From positions 62,001 through 126,000 of the forward strand of contig CAKUXR010000004.1 of assembly GCA_934700615.1 (NCBI GenBank): 64,000 nucleotides of DNA, read 5' to 3'. The stretch is from an uncultured Bacteroidales bacterium (lineage in GTDB: Bacteria; Bacteroidota; Bacteroidia; Bacteroidales; UBA932). The stretch's first letter is position 1. Every line of letters starts with the position of its first letter. Positions 60,476 through 64,000 of this stretch are shown one piece after another. Below the pieces are notes generated by a model, which was not told the origin of the DNA, made no database searches, and worked only from the letters and a program-made list of their open reading frames with translations. The position numbers were made by a program, and so were the translations under genes.

Positions 60476-60934
60476 ATGAAGAGATTCAGCAAATATTTCA
60501 TAGTAGCGGTTCTGGCGCTCTTTTCATTGACCCGGACCGCTGTATTCGCTCATCAGGAAGGGGATTGGCGGGAGAAGATGATGGCGGAACGCGTCGCCTT
60601 CCTTACCACAGCGATGGAACTTACTCCGGCTGAGGCCGAGAAATTCTGGCCTGTGTATAACAGCATGGAGGCCGAGCGCAGAGCCTCCTTCGGAAAGGTC
60701 ATGAGAGCATATAAGGCCCTGTCAGACGGAGTTGCCGCCGGAAAGACAGATGAGGAACTGGAGGTTCTTGTCAATGATTATACGACTGCCAACAAGAACT
60801 CCCATAGCGTAGAGGCCAAGTACACGCCTCAGCTGGTGAAGATATTGTCAGTCAGCAAAGTGGCCAAGATGTTCGTTGCCGAGGAAGAATTCAGGCGCCA
60901 GCAGATAGGGCGTTGGTCCTCATCCAGGAAATAG
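60476..60934 (+). CDS. Spy/CpxP-like periplasmic helical protein
   Basis: The 152-residue protein has a signal peptide (YFIVAVLALFSLTRTAVFA). The mature part is helical with MMAERVAFLTTAMELTPAEA and FWPVYNSMEAERR, resembling the periplasmic adaptor/chaperone proteins that follow ECF sigma and anti-sigma genes in Bacteroidota. Likely the sensor or effector of the triad. Confidence 0.65.
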   Translation: MKRFSKYFIVAVLALFSLTRTAVFAHQEGDWREKMMAERVAFLTTAMELTPAEAEKFWPVYNSMEAERRASFGKVMRAYKALSDGVAAGKTDEELEVLVNDYTTANKNSHSVEAKYTPQLVKILSVSKVAKMFVAEEEFRRQQIGRWSSSRK

Positions 60935-60942
60935 CGTTTCTG

Positions 60943-61689
60943 TCACGCGAAAAGATAGAAATCTTTGACAAGGGAAAGATACTCATCAGTATATTTCCCT
61001 TTTTCCATCATTATAAGTACGGACTCTTCAGCATTGACCTTCTCCCTTGAAAAAGCTGCGATTATGCGCGAAGGCTTTTTTCTCTCTACGGTCTTGATTC
61101 TCAGTATTTTTGCGGGATGGAGACCGTTCATGCGCCCGTGTCTGAGGAGCATCATTTCCTGGTCGGCAGGAAGAACCACCGACACGATCCCTTCAGGCGA
61201 AAGATGTCTTCCGGCAAAGTCCAGCACCTCCCTGAAAGACAGTCCGTCATCGCCTCCCGTGTGCCGGGCCGTCGTCTTCTTCTCGTCCGGATTGGTCAAC
61301 GAGTCATCGTAATATGGCGGATTGGACACGATGAGGTCGAATTCTGCCGGCTGTCCGCCATCTTCGAAGCCTGCAAGCCCCGTGCGGATGCAGGTCAATG
61401 CTGCCGCCCAAGGGGAGTGACCGAAGTTGAAATCTGCTTCGCAGGCTGCATCTTTGTCAATGTCAATGCCGATGATTTCCGGTAATGTCCCGTCCACAAT
61501 CTTTCTCTCCGCAAACAATCTCTGGGCAATCATCAATGCTATCGTGCCTGTTCCTGTGCCTATGTCCAGGACTCTCCGGCATTGACATGGAATAGGAGTG
61601 GCAGCGCCCAGCAGGACGCCGTCAGTATTGACTTTCATTGCGGATTTTTCGTTCCGGACTTCGAATTGCTTGAAACGGAAGACGCTCAT
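60943..61689 (-). CDS. trmN6: tRNA1(Val) A37 N6-methyltransferase-like protein
   Basis: About 248 residues from ATG 61689 (MSVFRFKQFEVRNEKSAMKV), the usual start of this family; longer upstream frames overlap lolD. SAM motif I VLDIGTGTGTIALMIAQRL near residue 40 and the catalytic NPPYYDDS motif near residue 125. Methylates N6 of adenine 37 in tRNA1(Val) in characterised members. Two bases after the lolD stop, so cotranscribed. Confidence 0.9.
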   Translation of the reverse strand: MSVFRFKQFEVRNEKSAMKVNTDGVLLGAATPIPCQCRRVLDIGTGTGTIALMIAQRLFAERKIVDGTLPEIIGIDIDKDAACEADFNFGHSPWAAALTCIRTGLAGFEDGGQPAEFDLIVSNPPYYDDSLTNPDEKKTTARHTGGDDGLSFREVLDFAGRHLSPEGIVSVVLPADQEMMLLRHGRMNGLHPAKILRIKTVERKKPSRIIAAFSREKVNAEESVLIMMEKGKYTDEYLSLVKDFYLFA

Positions 61690-61691
61690 AT

Positions 61692-62351
61692 TTAGTCGTT
61701 TATGAATACGCCGTCGCGCATGAAAAGCGACCTGTCGCACATTTTTGCGAGGTCCGGGTCATGGGTTACGATAACGATTGTCTGGCCGAGTTCGTCACGA
61801 AGGCGGAAGAACAGCTGATGCAGTTCTGCTTTCGTGACACTGTCCAGATTGCCTGACGGTTCATCTGCAAACAGGACCGCCGGCTTGTTCATCAATGCCC
61901 TTGCGATGGCCACGCGCTGCTGTTCGCCGCCTGACAGCTCAGATGGCTTGTGGGTGGCTCTTTCTGCAAGTCCCAGTGTGTCAAGAAGTTCTGCGGCTCT
62001 CTTCTTTGCGTCCGATTCGCCGTCACCATTTATCAATGCCGGAATCATCACGTTCTCAAGTGATGTGAACTCCGGGAGCAGGTGGTGGAACTGGAACACG
62101 AATCCGATTTTTCTGTTGCGGAATGTGCTGATTTCCTTGCGGCCAAGGGTAGTGACATCGGTCCCGTCTATGAGAAGCGTGCCTTTGTCCGGCGTCGAGA
62201 GCGTGCCAAGTATCTGCAGCAACGTGGATTTGCCTGCACCGGAGGCGCCCATGATGGACACCACTTCTGATTTTCCGGCATAAAAGTCAATGCCTTTCAG
62301 CACTTTCAGATTGCCGAATGATTTTTCTATTCCTTTAGCTTCGATCATCAT
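61692..62351 (-). CDS. lolD: ABC transporter ATPase, LolD type
   Basis: The 219-residue ATPase has Walker A GASGAGKSTLLQIL near residue 34, the Q-loop FVFQFHHLLPEF, the signature LSGGEQQRVAIARAL near 138, Walker B AVLFADEPSGNLD near 158 and H-loop IVTHDPDLA near 195. LPEFTSLENVMIPAL is typical of LolD, which powers lipoprotein release from the inner membrane. The permease (LolC/E) gene is not in this window, so MacB-type export is an alternative. Confidence 0.85.
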   Translation of the reverse strand: MMIEAKGIEKSFGNLKVLKGIDFYAGKSEVVSIMGASGAGKSTLLQILGTLSTPDKGTLLIDGTDVTTLGRKEISTFRNRKIGFVFQFHHLLPEFTSLENVMIPALINGDGESDAKKRAAELLDTLGLAERATHKPSELSGGEQQRVAIARALMNKPAVLFADEPSGNLDSVTKAELHQLFFRLRDELGQTIVIVTHDPDLAKMCDRSLFMRDGVFIND

Positions 62352-62778
62352 ATCCGTTCAGTATATATCCGCTAAGTTACGTAACTTCATTGAATTCTTC
62401 AGGTCTTTTTTCTGACTTTGTAATAGACAAGCCCTTTTGTGTCTGCGGGTCATACTCAACTACGACCTTCTGGTTCTCTTTTCTGAACGAACTCTGTCAA
62501 TTTTTTTAACTTTTTTCGGATTTTAAAGTGTCAAACTGCCGAGCAAAAGGGCTGGATCTGCCCCCGTCAATTACGCGACGGGTGCAAAAGAGCCTGATTT
62601 GCACCCGTCAGATACTAAAGTATCACCTATCATTGACCGTATTCTTAAATTATCACACGATATTTATGAAAATATTTTCTAAAACCTAAAACTAATTATA
62701 AAAATAATTTAAAAATTATGGCGGAATTAGTGAAAATTTGTATATTTGTGCCAGAATTAAAAAATATCATAGTTTAAC
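62352..62778. other. 427-bp intergenic region with a perfect 12-bp inverted repeat
   Basis: Divergent region between lolD and the epimerase gene. It holds an inverted repeat GACGGGTGCAAA/TTTGCACCCGTC at 62577-62609 (9-base loop, no T run, so not a standard terminator). A CCCCCGTC just upstream can pair with GACGGG as an alternative stem, so two structures exclude each other. The remainder is AT-rich. No small gene was found. Confidence 0.5.
62741..62748 (+). promoter_or_regulatory. -7 box for the epimerase gene
   Basis: TATATTTG, a perfect TAnnTTTG match, 30 bp before the start codon; the -33 position carries only TTATG. Confidence 0.5.
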
Positions 62779-63969
62779 ATGGTCAATGTAGATTTCAAAG
62801 AGATAGCCTCGCGTTATGAGAAGGAGCTGAGGGAAAACTGTCTTCCTTTCTGGCTTGAGCATTCTCAGGATAAAGAGTACGGCGGATATTTCAGCTGTCT
62901 CAACCGTGACGGGTCGGTTTATGATACGGACAAGTTCATCTGGCTTCAGGGTAGGGAAGTGTGGATGTTTGCGATGCTCTATAATAATGTAGAGAAAAAC
63001 CAGCAGTGGCTCGATTGCGCAATCCAGGGCGCTGAATTCCTGAAAAAATACGGACACGACGAGAACTTGGACTTCTACTTCTCCCTTGACAGGAAAGGAA
63101 ATCCGCTCGTTCAGCCTTATAATATCTTTTCCAACACATTCGCCTGCATGGCATTTGCTCAGCTCGCAAAGGCTACCGGTAACGAAGAGTACGCCCAGAT
63201 CGCCCGTAAAATCTTTACCAGGATTCTCGAAAGGCGTTCGAATCCTAAAGGTCAATGGTGCAAGGCATATCCTGGAACACGTCCGATGAAGGATTTCGCT
63301 CTTCCTATGATTATCTGCAATATGGCCCTTGAAATAGAGGATATCCTCGAGGACAAGTCGGTTCTGGAGCAGACTATCGACACTTGTCTGCACGAAGTGT
63401 TCGACGTGTTCTATCAGCCGGAACTCGGCTGCATGCTGGAGAATGTCTCTTCAGTGGACGGAGCTCCTCTTGATTGCTTTGAAGGAAGGGAAATCAATCC
63501 GGGCCATGATCTTGAGGCACTGTGGTTTATGATGAATCTCGGAGTGCGTCGCGACGACAAGGCATTGATAGAAAAATGTGTGGAAATCGCTCTTCGCGTC
63601 ATTGAACGCGGCTGGGACAAGGAATTCGGCGGAATATACTATTTCCTTGATGCCAAGGGAGTTCCGCAGCAGAAACTTGAATGGGACCAGAAACTCTGGT
63701 GGGTACATATCGAATCTGCGATTGCCATGCTCAAAGGCTATCAGCTGACCGGAAATGAAAAATGCCTCGAGTGGTTCTTGAAACTGGATGCGTATCTTTG
63801 GAATAATTTCAAGGATAAGCAATATCCGGAATGGTTCGGATACCTTAACCGCCGTGGCGAGGTTCTTCTCCCGCTCAAAGGCGGTAAATGGAAAGGCTGT
63901 TTCCATGTCCCGAGAGGACTGTACCAGATATGGATGATGTCAAATGCATTGGCTGCTGAAAGCAAATGA
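62779..63969 (+). CDS. AGE-family epimerase (N-acylglucosamine 2-epimerase-like)
   Basis: The 396-residue (alpha/alpha)6-barrel protein matches the AGE family: WLEHSQDKEYGGYFSCLNRD and LQGREVWMFAMLYN near residues 25-70, NPGHDLEALWFM near 240, QKLWWVHIESAIAMLKGY near 305, and KGCFHVPRGLYQIWMM at the end. His residues in NPGHDLE, WWVHIE and CFHVPR are the conserved catalytic positions. Family members interconvert GlcNAc and ManNAc or epimerise other sugars. The next gene overlaps by ATGA, so they are cotranscribed; in Bacteroidales this gene is often part of sialic-acid loci, which the window ends too early to confirm. Confidence 0.9.
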   Translation: MVNVDFKEIASRYEKELRENCLPFWLEHSQDKEYGGYFSCLNRDGSVYDTDKFIWLQGREVWMFAMLYNNVEKNQQWLDCAIQGAEFLKKYGHDENLDFYFSLDRKGNPLVQPYNIFSNTFACMAFAQLAKATGNEEYAQIARKIFTRILERRSNPKGQWCKAYPGTRPMKDFALPMIICNMALEIEDILEDKSVLEQTIDTCLHEVFDVFYQPELGCMLENVSSVDGAPLDCFEGREINPGHDLEALWFMMNLGVRRDDKALIEKCVEIALRVIERGWDKEFGGIYYFLDAKGVPQQKLEWDQKLWWVHIESAIAMLKGYQLTGNEKCLEWFLKLDAYLWNNFKDKQYPEWFGYLNRRGEVLLPLKGGKWKGCFHVPRGLYQIWMMSNALAAESK

Positions 63970-64000
63970 AAAAACTCGGAGTTCTCATAGTCTTCTGCCT
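63966..64000 (+). CDS. Start of an exported protein gene (cut by window end)
   Basis: ATG at 63966 overlaps the preceding TGA and opens MKKLGVLIVFC, the beginning of a signal peptide, possibly of a lipoprotein. Only 11 codons are visible. Confidence 0.6.
   Translation, partial: MKKLGVLIVFC

Noticed and set aside
1..64000. Chi-like or replication-polar role for GTCAATG
   Set aside because: Both orientations are about equally frequent on the plus strand in this window; such motifs are usually strand-skewed. Not excluded genome-wide.

Overview
The window comes from a Bacteroidota genome, most likely order Bacteroidales. Evidence: SusC/SusD pairs with an ECF sigma/FecR module, S46 and S9 peptidases, fimbrillin/FISUMP and BACON lipoproteins, DUF4923/DUF4876/DUF6850 families, the rpsL-rpsG-fusA-rpsJ order, and promoters of the form TTTG-N19-21-TAnnTTTG instead of -35/-10 boxes. 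No complete mobile element, integrase, rRNA or CRISPR array was seen.

Layout. 1-7.6 kb: 3' part of glycyl-tRNA synthetase, a remnant of an RND pump gene, an AAA/DUF4143 ATPase flanked by two near-copies of one terminator, a DUF4923 protein, a degenerate ThiL-like protein, a secreted EEP hydrolase and a serine hydrolase. 7.6-11.4 kb: dnaE (minus). 11.5-24.1 kb: a long plus-strand run with a TonB receptor, DUF4876 lipoprotein, DUF6850 barrel-like protein, fimbrillin/FISUMP lipoprotein, membrane polyferredoxin, S46 dipeptidyl-peptidase and MBL hydrolase lipoprotein. 24.2-33.6 kb: an accessory zone starting at tRNA-Ser(GCU). The tRNA 3' end is duplicated 193 bp downstream around a cluster of palindromes. 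Three copies of an unrecognised ~320-515 bp non-coding repeat follow; copies B and C bracket a complete L-rhamnose cassette (AraC regulator, rhaB, rhaA, rhaT, rhaD). 33.7-49.7 kb: S9 peptidase, DUF3298 lipoprotein, ECF sigma, FecR, SusC, SusD, a phosphodiester glycosidase, a BACON/GLUG-like lipoprotein and an EEP hydrolase, i.e. a sigma-controlled uptake locus whose enzymes point to phosphodiester substrates. 49.7-53.7 kb: a second ATPase whose promoter lies in a tandem repeat, and a large modular lipoprotein. 53.9-57.5 kb: rpsL, rpsG, fusA, rpsJ and tRNA-Met, with the rest of the S10 operon absent. 57.6-64 kb: split transketolase, a sigma/anti-sigma-like/Spy-like triad, trmN6 and lolD (minus), an AGE-family epimerase and the first codons of an exported protein.

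Most unusual: (1) the 7-mer GTCAATG/CATTGAC occurs about 95 times by hand count (about 8 expected), in both orientations, in genes and between them, several times as overlapping GTCAATGTCAATG; this resembles the density of a DNA uptake sequence. (2) The three-copy non-coding repeat with an inverted-repeat module. (3) The tRNA-Ser duplication with its palindromes. (4) Iterated promoter repeats upstream of both ATPase genes. All counts and alignments were made by eye.
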